The notes: generated by a model not told the origin, from the letters alone. A stretch of DNA of 64,000 nt from Paenibacillus_Z sp042653205 (GCF_042653205.1 NZ_JBHSHY010000002.1:263244-327243); one strand, 5' to 3'. Shown: positions 25,839 through 35,111, numbered from the stretch's first letter. Translations and numbers: made by a program.

Positions 25839-26177
25839 GTGTCGCATCAAAAGTCGCTGGCGGATATACAAAAAGAGGTTGACGCATACATAGCGCAGTT
25901 TAAAGAGGGCTATTTCAGTCCGCTCTCGATGCTCGCCCGGATGAGCGAGGAAGTTGGAGAGCTGGCGCGGGAAGTCAATCACCGTTTCGGGGAGAAGCCG
26001 AAGAAAGCGGACGAGGCGGACAATTCTATCGAGATGGAATTAGGCGATATTTTGTTCATCGTCGTCTGCTTCGCCAATTCGCTCGGCATCGACTTGACGG
26101 AAGCCCATGACCGTGTCATGCATAAATTCAATACGCGCGACGCCGACCGTTGGACGAGAAAAAACGTCGAACCGTAA
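25839..26177 (+). CDS. MazG-like nucleotide pyrophosphohydrolase (YpjD-like)
   Basis: A 112-aa all-helical MazG-type protein. The metal-binding EExxE-like segment MSEEVGELAREVNHRFG and the second acidic segment MELGDILFIVVCFANSLGIDL are typical. These enzymes remove pyrophosphate from NTPs, often damaged ones. GTG 25839 behind GAGAGGAGC. B. subtilis ypjD, a MazG-like protein, lies at the same place before dapB. Confidence 0.85.
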   Translation: MSHQKSLADIQKEVDAYIAQFKEGYFSPLSMLARMSEEVGELAREVNHRFGEKPKKADEADNSIEMELGDILFIVVCFANSLGIDLTEAHDRVMHKFNTRDADRWTRKNVEP

Positions 26178-26231
26178 ACCGGCTTCCTACATATGCTGTA
26201 CCATCAACCTGTGTACAAGGAGGGTGGGCGG

Positions 26232-26777
26232 ATGGATGTAGAGAGCTGCGTGAAGAAGGCTTACGAAGCCATTTTGAACGGGGATTACGAATTGGCGATT
26301 CAACGGTTCGAGCAAGCGATCGAGCTGGAGCCGGACAACGGCGCGGTTTATTATAAATGCTCGATTACATGCGCGCGCAGCGGGAAATGGCAAAAGGCGC
26401 TGCAGTACGCGGAGACGGCCGTGCAGCTGGATGCCGCGCATGAGGAGTACGGCTATCACCTGCAGACGGTGAAAGCGAAAGCGCTGGTCAGCGAAGCGGG
26501 GCAGCTGCTGACGCAGTCGCCCGCGGAGACGGACCGTGCGCTCTCGATGCTGATCGAAGCTTCGCGGATGGATCCGCTGAACTTGGAGGCGCTGCTGCTG
26601 CTCGGCTCGGCCTACGCTTCGCTGCGGCACTACGACGAAGGCGTGACCTACGCGCGGGAAGCCGTACGGCTTGATCCCGAACATGCCGCGGCGCGAACGC
26701 TGTATGCCGAGCTGAGGCGAAAGGGCAGGGCCCTCCGCGCGTACAGCCAGCGAAGTAAACGGAAAAGGAACAGGTGA
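26232..26777 (+). CDS. Tetratricopeptide repeat protein
   Basis: A 181-aa cytoplasmic protein with three to four TPR units: GDYELAIQRFEQAIELEPDNGAVYY, GKWQKALQYAETAVQLD and RHYDEGVTYAREAVRLDPEHAAA. It ends in a basic tail (SQRSKRKRNR). ATG 26232 is behind AAGGAGGGTGG. It is inserted between the MazG-like gene and dapB (4 nt to dapB). Likely a protein-interaction scaffold; no partner is evident. Confidence 0.75.
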   Translation: MDVESCVKKAYEAILNGDYELAIQRFEQAIELEPDNGAVYYKCSITCARSGKWQKALQYAETAVQLDAAHEEYGYHLQTVKAKALVSEAGQLLTQSPAETDRALSMLIEASRMDPLNLEALLLLGSAYASLRHYDEGVTYAREAVRLDPEHAAARTLYAELRRKGRALRAYSQRSKRKRNR

Positions 26778-26781
26778 CCCA

Positions 26782-27588
26782 ATGGCAGCGGAACAAATTC
26801 GAGTGGCAGTAACGGGAGCAAACGGGCGGATGGGGCGCGAGGTCGTCAAAATGGTACTTCAGGACGAAGGACTGACGCTGGCGTCGGCGGTAAGTCCATC
26901 CGCCGGTCCCGTCGACGCGGGAACGCTTGTCGGTCTGGCGCCCTGCGGCGTAATCGTGCAAGCCGATCTGGAAACCGCTCTTAAGAGCGCCGAAGCGGAC
27001 GTATTGGTCGATTTCACCGTGCCGCACGCGGCATACGGCAATACGAACCTCGCCATCGCCTACGGCGTACGCCCGATCATCGGCACGACCGGGCTGACGC
27101 CGGAGCAGATGGCCGAGCTGGACGAGCTGTGCAGGGCAAAAGGGCTCGGCGCGTTGGTTGCGCCGAACTTCTCCATCGGCGCGATCCTGATGATGAAATT
27201 TGCCGCGCAGGCGGCCAAGTATATGCCGCACGTCGAAATTATCGAATATCATGGCGATCAGAAGCTGGACGCCCCGTCGGGCACGTCGATCAAGACCGCA
27301 GAGCTCATCTCGGAGGCGCGGCAGGAATTTAGGCAGGGCAATCCCAACGAGAAGGAAATCATTGAGGGTGCCCGCGGCGGGTATTATAACGGATTCCGCA
27401 TACATAGCGTACGGCTGCCGGGCGTATTCGCCCAGCAGGAAGTCGTCTTCGGCGGTTATGGCCAAACTTTGAAAATCCGGCACGATTCCTACGAGCGCGC
27501 GGGGTATATGCCCGGCGTGAACGTCGCGTGCAAGAAAATCATGATGTATACCGGACTTATATACGGATTCGAACATTTGATGGACTAG
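26782..27588 (+). CDS. dapB: 4-Hydroxy-tetrahydrodipicolinate reductase
   Basis: A 268-aa NAD(P)H-dependent reductase of the lysine/diaminopimelate pathway. The nucleotide-binding VTGANGRMGREVVKMV opens the protein; EYHGDQKLDAPSGTSIKTAE carries the catalytic His and Lys, and FSIGAILMMKF is typical. It also supplies dipicolinate precursors in spore formers. ATG 26782. Confidence 0.96.
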   Translation: MAAEQIRVAVTGANGRMGREVVKMVLQDEGLTLASAVSPSAGPVDAGTLVGLAPCGVIVQADLETALKSAEADVLVDFTVPHAAYGNTNLAIAYGVRPIIGTTGLTPEQMAELDELCRAKGLGALVAPNFSIGAILMMKFAAQAAKYMPHVEIIEYHGDQKLDAPSGTSIKTAELISEARQEFRQGNPNEKEIIEGARGGYYNGFRIHSVRLPGVFAQQEVVFGGYGQTLKIRHDSYERAGYMPGVNVACKKIMMYTGLIYGFEHLMD

Positions 27589-27660
27589 CTGGCAGTCCGG
27601 ACAAGCCGGCCGCTCACAGCGAAAGAGAGCTTGAGGACACAGGAGAGGAGTGCAGCAAGG

Positions 27661-28077
27661 GTGAACATCGCGTTTATCGCGCACGACCGAAAGAAAGACG
27701 AAATGGTCAATTTCGTCACCGCGTACGAACAGGTTTTTCAAGGCCACGCCTTGTATTCGACGGGAACCACGGGCGCCAGAATCATGGAGCAGACGCAGCT
27801 GAAGATCCACCGGTTCATGTCGGGTCCGCTCGGAGGCGATCAGCAGATCGGCGCGCTCGTGGCGCAGAACGAAATGGACTTGATCATCTTCCTGCGCGAC
27901 CCGCTCATGGCGCAGCCGCACGAGCCGGACATCATCGCGCTTCTGCGTCTTTGCGACGTGCAGGGAATTCCGGTCGCGACCAACGTCGCGACAGGCGAGC
28001 TGCTCGTCCGCGCGCTGCAGCGCGGCGATTTCGCCTGGCGGGAGCTTGTGCATAAGTACAAGCCGGGTGAAGCGTGA
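27661..28077 (+). CDS. mgsA: Methylglyoxal synthase
   Basis: A 138-aa enzyme turning dihydroxyacetone phosphate into methylglyoxal and phosphate. IAFIAHDRKKDEMV, STGTTG, GPLGGDQQIGA and FLRDPL are the phosphate-binding and catalytic signatures. GTG 27661 behind GGAGAGGAG. The stop overlaps bshB1. Methylglyoxal is toxic and is cleared with bacillithiol, whose genes follow. Confidence 0.95.
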   Translation: MNIAFIAHDRKKDEMVNFVTAYEQVFQGHALYSTGTTGARIMEQTQLKIHRFMSGPLGGDQQIGALVAQNEMDLIIFLRDPLMAQPHEPDIIALLRLCDVQGIPVATNVATGELLVRALQRGDFAWRELVHKYKPGEA

Positions 28078-28772
28078 TGCCGGCCGTCGATTTATTGGCT
28101 TTCGGCGCGCATCCGGACGACGTCGAGATCGGCATGGGCGGCACGATCGCGAAGCACGTCGCGCAAGGATACCGTGTCGCGATCTGCGACCTAACCGAAG
28201 CCGAGATGTCCTCCAACGGCACCGTGGAAACAAGGCGGCAGGAAGCCGCCGACGCTTCCGCGGTGCTTGGTTTAGCGCATCGCTCCGTACTGCGCCTGCC
28301 CGACCGGGGGTTGACCGGCTCGGACGAACAAATCCGGACGATCGTGGGCGAAATTCGCCGGCTCCGGCCGCGGATCGTTTTCGCGCCGTATTGGAACGAC
28401 CGCCATCCGGACCATGTCAATTGCAGCAGATTGATCGAAGAAGCGGTCTTCAACGCGAAGCTGCGCAATTATATGCCGGAACTGCCCGCCGTGCAGGTAG
28501 AGCAGACGTATTTCTACTATATCAATGACAGCGGGGACGTTAGCCTCGTCACCGATATCAGCGAGTATATCGACACGAAGCTCGCGGCGCTGCAGGCGTA
28601 CCGCTCGCAATTCGCGCCGCCGGCCGAAGGGGAAGACCGGGTGCGGACCCCGCTGACCGACCGCTACATCCAGCGGGTGGAGGCACGGGACATGCTGCTC
28701 GGGCAGTCCCGCGGCTGGGCGTACGCCGAAGGATTTGCAATCCGGAAGCCACATGCGGTAACGTTGTTTTAA
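28077..28772 (+). CDS. bshB1: Bacillithiol biosynthesis deacetylase BshB1
   Basis: A 231-aa zinc-dependent PIG-L family deacetylase. AFGAHPDDVEIGMGGTIAKH holds the metal ligands, and PYWNDRHPDHVNCSRLI the third. It removes the acetyl group from GlcNAc-malate made by BshA. ATG 28077 overlaps the mgsA stop; GTG 28074 is an alternative. Order mgsA-bshB1-bshA-cca is that of B. subtilis. Confidence 0.95.
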   Translation: MPAVDLLAFGAHPDDVEIGMGGTIAKHVAQGYRVAICDLTEAEMSSNGTVETRRQEAADASAVLGLAHRSVLRLPDRGLTGSDEQIRTIVGEIRRLRPRIVFAPYWNDRHPDHVNCSRLIEEAVFNAKLRNYMPELPAVQVEQTYFYYINDSGDVSLVTDISEYIDTKLAALQAYRSQFAPPAEGEDRVRTPLTDRYIQRVEARDMLLGQSRGWAYAEGFAIRKPHAVTLF

Positions 28773-28838
28773 CCGTTGTCAAGCGGATTTGTTCACTCGG
28801 CATACGCATAGGTATTGAAAGAACTGGAGGTGCAGCGC

Positions 28839-29999
28839 ATGGCTAGACACTTGAAGATCGGCATCACCTGCTACCCGACGCTCGGAGGCTCCGGCGTCGT
28901 CGCGACGGAGCTCGGCAAGCTGCTGGCCGAGAAGGGGCATGAAATTCATTTTATTACGCACAGCGTCCCGTTCCGGCTGGGCCAATTCCAGAAAAACATC
29001 TTCTATCACGAAGTCGAAGTTAACGATTATTACGTCTTCCGCTATCCCCCATACGATCTGTCGCTCGCGAGCAAAATGGCGCAGGTCGCGAAAATGCAGG
29101 AGCTCGACATCCTGCATGTCCATTATGCGGTGCCGCATGCGGTATGCGCCTACTTGGCCAAGGAAATGGTCGGCGACGGCCTCCGCACGGTGACGACGCT
29201 GCACGGGACCGACATTACGGTGCTGGCGCAGGACGAATCGCTCAAGGACCTGATTCGCATGGGGATCAACAACAGCGACGCCGTCACGGCGGTCTCCCAG
29301 GACCTGATCCGGGAAACGCGGGAACTGCTCGATATCGACAAACCGATCGAGCTGACATATAACTTCGTCGATAAACGCGTCTACTTTCCGCGGGAATGCA
29401 GCTCGCTGCGCGGCGATTTCGCCTCGAGCGACGAGAAAATCCTCATGCACATCTCGAATTTCCGGCCGGTGAAGCGGCTCCAGGACGTCGTCGAGGTGTT
29501 CGCCAAGGTCGTCCGGGAAGTGCCGAGCCGGCTGCTGCTCGTCGGGGAAGGACCGGATTTGCCGAAGGTGCAGGCGTGGACGCGCCAGCTCGGCCTGCAG
29601 GACCGCGTGCACTTCCTCGGGAAGCAGGATGACGTCGCGCAGGTCATCTCGATCGCAGACGTCATGCTGCTGCCGTCGGAGAAGGAAAGCTTCGGGCTCG
29701 TCGCTCTGGAAGCGATGGCCTGCGGCGTGCCGACGATCGGCTCAACGGCTGGCGGGATTCCCGAATTGGTGTCGCACGGCGAGACGGGTTACCTGTCGCC
29801 GATCGGCGATACGGACGATATGGCGTACAACGCGATTCAGCTGCTGCGCGACGAAGCGCTCTACCGGAAGGTGCGCGAAGCGTGCCTGCACCGGGCCAGA
29901 ACCCGCTTCTGCAACGATCTGATCACGACCGAATACGAACGAATCTACTATAAAACGCTCGGCATCGAAGCGGACATTCCGGAGCCGGTTTGCGAGTAA
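28839..29999 (+). CDS. bshA: N-acetyl-alpha-D-glucosaminyl L-malate synthase BshA
   Basis: A 386-aa GT4 glycosyltransferase that joins UDP-GlcNAc and L-malate, the first bacillithiol step. It opens KIGITCYPTLGGSGVVATELGKLLA and has LHGTDITVL, the donor-binding SNFRPVKRLQDV and the late PSEKESFGLVALEAMACGVP. ATG 28839 lies behind CTGGAGGTG; an upstream in-frame TTG is not needed. Confidence 0.95.
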   Translation: MARHLKIGITCYPTLGGSGVVATELGKLLAEKGHEIHFITHSVPFRLGQFQKNIFYHEVEVNDYYVFRYPPYDLSLASKMAQVAKMQELDILHVHYAVPHAVCAYLAKEMVGDGLRTVTTLHGTDITVLAQDESLKDLIRMGINNSDAVTAVSQDLIRETRELLDIDKPIELTYNFVDKRVYFPRECSSLRGDFASSDEKILMHISNFRPVKRLQDVVEVFAKVVREVPSRLLLVGEGPDLPKVQAWTRQLGLQDRVHFLGKQDDVAQVISIADVMLLPSEKESFGLVALEAMACGVPTIGSTAGGIPELVSHGETGYLSPIGDTDDMAYNAIQLLRDEALYRKVREACLHRARTRFCNDLITTEYERIYYKTLGIEADIPEPVCE

Positions 30000-30036
30000 G
30001 CCATCAATCAACCATAGCGGAAAAGGAGGGAGGGCC

Positions 30037-31464
30037 ATGTCGATGAGCGAAGCGCTGACGAAGGCGCTCCCTTTGCTAGCCGCGCTGGAAAGCCGCGGAT
30101 TCGAAGCCGTATTCGTTGGCGGCTGCGTCCGGGACACGCTGCTCGGACGGCCGCTAAAGGACGTCGACATCGCGACGTCCGCTTCGCCCGAAGACGTCAT
30201 CGCGGCGTTTCCGCATACGATTCCGACAGGGCTGCAGCACGGTACCGTCACGGTCGTGCATGATGGCGATACGTACGAAATCACGACGTTCCGCACGGAA
30301 TCGGCCTATGAAGGGTTCCGCCGGCCGTCCGAGGTGCGGTTCGTGACCGAGCTGAAGGAAGACCTGCTGCGCAGGGACTTCACAATCAACGCCATGGCGA
30401 TGCGCAGCGACGGGACGATGGTCGACCCCTTCGGCGGACGGCGGGACCTCGGGCGCGGCATCCTGCGCTGCGTCGGCGACGCCGACGCGCGGCTGCAGGA
30501 GGACGCGCTGCGCATCGTCCGGGCCGTCCGGTTCGCCGCGGCGTACGACCTTCGGATCGCGCCCGGCACGTGGCGCGCGATCCGGCGGCATCGCGCGCTG
30601 CTCGCGCATATCGCCATGGAACGGATCGGGCTCGAGTTCGACAAAATGATCGGCGGCCGCCATCCGGAACGGGCCGGCGCGCTGCTCGCGTCGAGCGGCC
30701 TCTTGGCCCACACGAAGGAGCTGCTTCCGGAAGCTATTTCGTCCGCGGCGGCAGCCTACGCGGCGCTAAACGCCGGCCGGAGCTCAGAAGCAGGGGAGCC
30801 GCTCGCCCGCGGTATCCGCGGTCTTGCCGGCCTTGCGGACGCCGAGGACCGGTGGGCGGCGCTCTGCGCGCTGCTCGGGCTTGGCGCGGACGAAGCCGCG
30901 AAGCTGTTCGGAACGCTGCGCTACGCGACGGCCCGCGGCGAGCGGCTGTCGGTTGTGCTTGGCGTTCACGGCGCAATGGCGGAGCAGGCCGGACGGGACT
31001 TGACTGCTCTCGCCGATCAGCCGGTGGCGGCGGAGAACGCTGCGTTGGCCGCACGGCTGCGGGAGGATACGCGGCGAAGCTGGATTCTCGCTGCGCTGCG
31101 GCATGGACAAACCGCCGCGCTGGCCTGGGCGGGCATCGTCGGGCGCGTCCCGGACTTGATCGCGGCGGACATTCATGCCGCGGAACGACAACATGCCGTG
31201 CTAGGTCCGTACCTTCAGGCGCTGGAGGCGGCGGTTCGCGGGATGCCCGCTGGCGCAGTGCGCGATTTGGCCGTGAAGGGCAAGGAGCTGCTAGCGCTCG
31301 CGGACAGGCCGTCGGGGCCGTGGCTGGGCCGGCTGCTTCATAGCTTGCTGGAGGCTGCGGCGCTCGGCGCCGTGCCGAACGAGAAAGCGGCGCTGCTCGC
31401 CGAAGCGGCGGCCCGTCTGGCGCAGGAAGACAGGCCGCACGAAACACGAGGTGACCATTCATGA
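30037..31464 (+). CDS. cca: CCA tRNA nucleotidyltransferase
   Basis: A 475-aa class II CCA-adding enzyme. The head contains FVGGCVRDTLLG and KDVDIATSA (metal-binding aspartates), then EDLLRRDFTINAMAM and DPFGGRRDL; RLQEDALRIVRAVRFAA is the neck. The long, alanine- and arginine-rich C-terminal half (about residues 230-475) is the body/tail and is more divergent. ATG 30037 behind AAAGGAGGG. It overlaps birA by 4 nt. Confidence 0.93.
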   Translation: MSMSEALTKALPLLAALESRGFEAVFVGGCVRDTLLGRPLKDVDIATSASPEDVIAAFPHTIPTGLQHGTVTVVHDGDTYEITTFRTESAYEGFRRPSEVRFVTELKEDLLRRDFTINAMAMRSDGTMVDPFGGRRDLGRGILRCVGDADARLQEDALRIVRAVRFAAAYDLRIAPGTWRAIRRHRALLAHIAMERIGLEFDKMIGGRHPERAGALLASSGLLAHTKELLPEAISSAAAAYAALNAGRSSEAGEPLARGIRGLAGLADAEDRWAALCALLGLGADEAAKLFGTLRYATARGERLSVVLGVHGAMAEQAGRDLTALADQPVAAENAALAARLREDTRRSWILAALRHGQTAALAWAGIVGRVPDLIAADIHAAERQHAVLGPYLQALEAAVRGMPAGAVRDLAVKGKELLALADRPSGPWLGRLLHSLLEAAALGAVPNEKAALLAEAAARLAQEDRPHETRGDHS

Positions 31465-32447
31465 ACAATCGCCTGCTCGAGCTGCTCGAACAGCAGGGAA
31501 GCGAACATTACATATCCGGCGAACAGCTGAGCCAGGAGCTTCGGGTCAGCCGGACTGCGATCTGGAAGCAAATCAAGAAGCTGGAGACCGCGGGGTACCG
31601 GATCGAAGCGTCGCGCAGGCTCGGCTATCGGCTGGTCGGCCGTCCCTCCAAGCTGACGGCGCTCGAGCTCGGCGCGAAGCTCGGGGAGAAAGGCGTCAAG
31701 ATGATCGGCGGCATCCGGCTGTTCGACGAGGTCGATTCGACTCAGAATATCGCGCAGCGGCTGGCCGAAGAAGGCGCGCCCGAAGGAACGCTCGTCATCG
31801 CCGAGCGGCAGACGAACGGGCGGGGCCGATTGGGCCGCAAATGGGTGTCGCCTTCGGGTAAGGGCATCTGGATGAGCTTCATCCTCCGTCCCGGCATGCC
31901 GCTTCATTTCGCGCCGCAGCTGACGCTGCTGACGGCCGTCGCGCTGTGCCGCGCCCTGCGCGCGGCCACCGCACCGCTCGACATCGGCATCAAGTGGCCG
32001 AACGACCTGCTCGTCGGCGGCCGCAAAATCAGCGGCATCCTGCTGGAAACGACGGCCGAAGAAGAGCGGCTGCGCCACGTAATCGCCGGTATCGGCATCA
32101 GCGTCAACTTGACGGAGGACGATTACCCGCCGGAGCTGCTCGACATTGCGACGTCGCTTCGCATCCAGCTGGGCCGGGAGCTCGACCGGGCCGAGACCGT
32201 CGCGGCGTTTTTCGCGCAATTCGAGCAGCTGTACGCCGTCTACCAGCGGGAGGGGTTCGCTCCGATTCGGACGCTCTGGGAGGCGCTGTCCGTTACGCTG
32301 CATAAGCCGGCGCGGCTGATCGTCGGCGGCAAGGAAACGACGGGCACGCCGATCGGCCTGAATGACCAGGGCGCACTGCTCGTGCGGATGGACGACGGCG
32401 CCGTCGTGCCGCTGTTCTCCGCCGAACAGGTGCCGCAGCAGGGGTAA
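31461..32447 (+). CDS. birA: Bifunctional biotin ligase / biotin operon repressor
   Basis: A 328-aa protein with an N-terminal winged helix (GEQLSQELRVSRTAIWKQIKKLE, residues 20-42) and a ligase core with the biotinyl-AMP loop GRGRLGRKWVSPSGKGIWMS, KWPNDLLVGGRKISGIL and a C-terminal SH3-like domain. It biotinylates acetyl-CoA and pyruvate carboxylases and probably represses biotin genes. The order cca-birA-panB is that of B. subtilis. Confidence 0.95.
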   Translation: MNNRLLELLEQQGSEHYISGEQLSQELRVSRTAIWKQIKKLETAGYRIEASRRLGYRLVGRPSKLTALELGAKLGEKGVKMIGGIRLFDEVDSTQNIAQRLAEEGAPEGTLVIAERQTNGRGRLGRKWVSPSGKGIWMSFILRPGMPLHFAPQLTLLTAVALCRALRAATAPLDIGIKWPNDLLVGGRKISGILLETTAEEERLRHVIAGIGISVNLTEDDYPPELLDIATSLRIQLGRELDRAETVAAFFAQFEQLYAVYQREGFAPIRTLWEALSVTLHKPARLIVGGKETTGTPIGLNDQGALLVRMDDGAVVPLFSAEQVPQQG

Positions 32448-32454
32448 CCGTTCA

Positions 32455-32484
32455 TAGACGGCATGCCGATTTAATGATATACTC
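32455..32484 (+). promoter_or_regulatory. Probable pan operon promoter
   Basis: TAGACG at 32455-32460, 18-bp spacer, TATACT at 32479-32484. Transcription would start near 32491, about 310 nt before panB, giving a long leader. Confidence 0.55.
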
Positions 32485-32490
32485 GCCTTA

Positions 32491-32673
32491 CCAGTCATGC
32501 TCATGGACGGGGCGGTATCGCGTTGGGACGCGAACCGCACCCGGGACAATGCGGCGGACCGGACTGATATTCATCCGCTTCGTATGTAAGGCAGTGCGCA
32601 TTTCTGCTCTGAGCCGTCAGGGACCGAGACAGAAGGAAGCTCGCTTTAGCCAGGATGTTCCTTTTTGGATTGG
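32491..32673 (+). promoter_or_regulatory. Structured 5' leader of panBCD (pan-motif-like)
   Basis: A hairpin at 32513-32539 has a perfect stem GCGGT/ACCGC and TCGCGT/ACGCGA interrupted only by one bulged A. A second hairpin at 32550-32586 pairs ATGCGGCGGA with TCCGCTTCGTAT, with a two-base bulge. The leader then runs into an intrinsic terminator. Conserved hairpins with bulged adenosines upstream of panB are known as the pan RNA motif; from memory this looks like a member, which a covariance search would decide. Attenuation of pantothenate synthesis is inferred. Confidence 0.5.
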
Positions 32674-32705
32674 AACCTTTTTAGCGGCGGCTAGAAGGTT
32701 TTTTT
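32674..32705 (+). terminator. Terminator inside the panB leader
   Basis: AACCTT-TTTAGC and GCTAGA-AGGTT pair around GGCG, followed by a T-run to 32705. It lies 95 nt before panB and after birA, so it acts either as birA terminator or as panB attenuator. Confidence 0.8.
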
Positions 32706-32800
32706 GTGTTGATCACATAGGACGAACGCCGATCGTGAAAGCTTAACTTAGGCATGACGAACCTCGCGGACGCCCATCCATTCTAAGGAGGACGAAACCC

Positions 32801-33715
32801 ATGACCCAACCGCTTACGATTACGAAGATGAAAAAAATGAAGCAAAACGGAGAGCCGATCTCGATGCTCACCGCCTACGACTATCCATCCGCCAAGCTCG
32901 CGGAGGAAGCGGGCATCGACATACTCCTCGTCGGGGACTCGCTCGGCAACGTCGTACTGGGGTACGACACGACGATTCCCGTGACGTTAGACGATATGGT
33001 GTACCACGCGCGCGCGGTCGCCCGCGCCGCTCAACATACGTTCATCGTGGCCGATCTGCCGTTCATGACGTACCGGCTCGGCCGGGAAACGACGCTGCGC
33101 AACGCGGCTCGGCTGCTTCAAGAGGGCTATGCCCATGCCGTTAAGCTAGAAGGCGGCGCGGAGGTCGCGGACGAAGTCGAGGCTCTCGTGAAGGCCGGTA
33201 TTCCGGTCATGGGACACATCGGCTTGACGCCGCAGTCGGTCCACCAGCTCGGCGGCTACAAGGTGCAGGGCAAGCTGGAGAAGGAAGCGCAGCAGCTCAT
33301 CGACGATGCCAAAGCGCTTGAAGCGGCAGGCGCGTTCAGCGTCGTGCTGGAGCTCGTGACGGAGCCGCTCGCGGAAGCGATCTCCTCCGCGCTGTCCATC
33401 CCGACGATCGGCATCGGCGCGGGCCGCGGCTGCGACGGGCAAGTGCTCGTGTATCACGATATTTTACAGTACGCCTCGCCGTACTACGAGAAACGGTTCG
33501 TGAAGACGTACGCGGACCTCGGCTCGACGATCCGCGGTGCGATCGGGGCGTATGTCGCTGACGTGAAGTCGCGCGCGTTTCCGGAGCAGGCGCATGCCTT
33601 CCCGATGGAGCAGGAAGTGCTTCGCCGGCTGTATGGCGGCGGCGCCGATGCCGCCGAAGAGAACAAGGCGCAGGGCGACCAGACGGGCGCGTCCAAAGGA
33701 GGCGGACAGTCATGA
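32801..33715 (+). CDS. panB: 3-Methyl-2-oxobutanoate hydroxymethyltransferase
   Basis: A 304-aa enzyme making ketopantoate. MLTAYDYPSAKLAEEAGID, LLVGDSLGNVVLGYDTT, EGGAEVADEVEALVKAGIPVMGHIG (shown in part) and IGIGAGRGCDGQVLVYHD are the canonical metal- and substrate-binding regions. The C-terminal 30 residues are an acidic/Ala tail longer than usual. ATG 32801 behind AAGGAGGACG. Confidence 0.96.
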   Translation: MTQPLTITKMKKMKQNGEPISMLTAYDYPSAKLAEEAGIDILLVGDSLGNVVLGYDTTIPVTLDDMVYHARAVARAAQHTFIVADLPFMTYRLGRETTLRNAARLLQEGYAHAVKLEGGAEVADEVEALVKAGIPVMGHIGLTPQSVHQLGGYKVQGKLEKEAQQLIDDAKALEAAGAFSVVLELVTEPLAEAISSALSIPTIGIGAGRGCDGQVLVYHDILQYASPYYEKRFVKTYADLGSTIRGAIGAYVADVKSRAFPEQAHAFPMEQEVLRRLYGGGADAAEENKAQGDQTGASKGGGQS

Positions 33716-34644
33716 TCATCTGCGCGACGATCGCCGAATTGAAAGCCGAGCTCGCGCGCCGGCGCAGCGAGTCGCCGAACGGGCTGATCGGGTTGGTGCC
33801 GACGATGGGCTACCTGCATGAAGGCCATGCGAGCCTGATGCGGCGCGCGGCCGACGACGGCGCGTTCACGGTCGTGTCCGTGTTCGTCAACCCGCTGCAG
33901 TTCGGGCCGAACGAGGATTTCGAGCGCTATCCCCGCGACTTGGAGCGGGATGCCGCGCTTGCGGAGCGGAACGGCGCCGGGCTGCTCTTCGCGCCTTCGG
34001 TCGCCGAGATGTATCCGACGAAGCCGCTCACCCGGGTGCTGATCAGCGAGGTGACGGAGAAACTGTGCGGTGCTTCCCGGCCCGGGCATTTCGACGGCGT
34101 CGGCACCGTGGTGAGCAAGCTGTTCAATTTGGTTCAGCCGGACCGCGCCTACTTCGGCATGAAGGACGCCCAGCAGGTGGCGGTCATCCAGCAAATGGTG
34201 AATGACCTCAACATGCCGGTCGACATCGTGCCGTGCGAGACGGTACGCGAGCCGGACGGCCTCGCGATGAGCTCCCGCAACGTCTACCTGAGCGAGGAGC
34301 AGCGCCGGCAGGCGCTCGTTCTGTCGCAAACGCTCGAGGCCGCGGAGAAGCGGTTGACCGAGCCAGGCATGACCGCAGGACGTCTGGCCGCCGAAGCGTC
34401 CGCGCGCATCCGCACGGCGCCGCTGGCCGAGATCGACTACGTGGAGCTGCTGACGTATCCGTCGCTGCAGCCGCTCGATCCGGATCAGCCGCTTGCCGAT
34501 GCCGACACGCAGCTGATTCTCGCGCTTGCCGTCAAATTCGGCGGCACGCGATTAATTGATAACCGTTTATTTCAACCGACTGGAGGTGGCCGCCATGTTC
34601 AGAACGATGATGAAATCGAAGCTTCACCGAGCCACAGTCACTGA
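33712..34644 (+). CDS. panC: Pantothenate synthetase
   Basis: A 310-aa ligase joining pantoate and beta-alanine. LVPTMGYLHEGHASLM carries the HxGH-type ATP site; FVNPLQFGPNEDFERYPRD, YFGMKDAQQVAVIQQM and AMSSRNVYLS (KMSKS-like) follow. The usual family end, near GGTRLIDN, is followed here by about 28 extra residues that overlap panD by 50 nt in another frame. It overlaps panB by 4 nt. Confidence 0.95.
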   Translation: MIICATIAELKAELARRRSESPNGLIGLVPTMGYLHEGHASLMRRAADDGAFTVVSVFVNPLQFGPNEDFERYPRDLERDAALAERNGAGLLFAPSVAEMYPTKPLTRVLISEVTEKLCGASRPGHFDGVGTVVSKLFNLVQPDRAYFGMKDAQQVAVIQQMVNDLNMPVDIVPCETVREPDGLAMSSRNVYLSEEQRRQALVLSQTLEAAEKRLTEPGMTAGRLAAEASARIRTAPLAEIDYVELLTYPSLQPLDPDQPLADADTQLILALAVKFGGTRLIDNRLFQPTGGGRHVQNDDEIEASPSHSH

Positions 34645-34978
34645 AGCGAACCTGAATTACGTCGGCAGCATCACCATCGACGAAGACTTGATGGAGATGG
34701 CTGACATATGGCCCAACGAGAAAGTGCAAATCGTCAACAACTCGAACGGTGCGCGTCTGGAGACGTACGTCATCACCGGCCCGCGGGGGAGCGGTGTCAT
34801 CTGCCTGAACGGCGCGGCGGCGCGGCTCGTGCAGCCCGGCGACAACGTGATCATTATTTCGTACGGCGTCATGACGGAGGAAGAAGCGCGCGCTTATAAG
34901 CCGAAGGTCGTTATCCTGGACGCTGCTAACAAGCCCGTCCAATTGACGAATGAAGAGCTGCACGCGACCGTTCTGTAA
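34595..34978 (+). CDS. panD: Aspartate 1-decarboxylase
   Basis: A 127-aa pyruvoyl enzyme that makes beta-alanine for PanC. The self-cleavage site is Gly24-Ser25 in NLNYVGSITIDEDLM; RLETYVITGPRGSGVICLNGAAARL is the substrate region. ATG 34595 is chosen behind TGGAGGTGG, which places the cleavage site at the family position. It begins inside panC. Confidence 0.96.
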   Translation: MFRTMMKSKLHRATVTEANLNYVGSITIDEDLMEMADIWPNEKVQIVNNSNGARLETYVITGPRGSGVICLNGAAARLVQPGDNVIIISYGVMTEEEARAYKPKVVILDAANKPVQLTNEELHATVL

Positions 34979-35111
34979 CGAGAGCGTCGAAAACCCGATG
35001 CCAACGCTGTGAAACGTCTGGGTTGGAGTATGAAAACCGATGCCCGGGCAAAGAATGAGCATAACACTCGCTTCATTCTCTACATTACGGCGTGAAGGTG
35101 GGGGGCGTATC

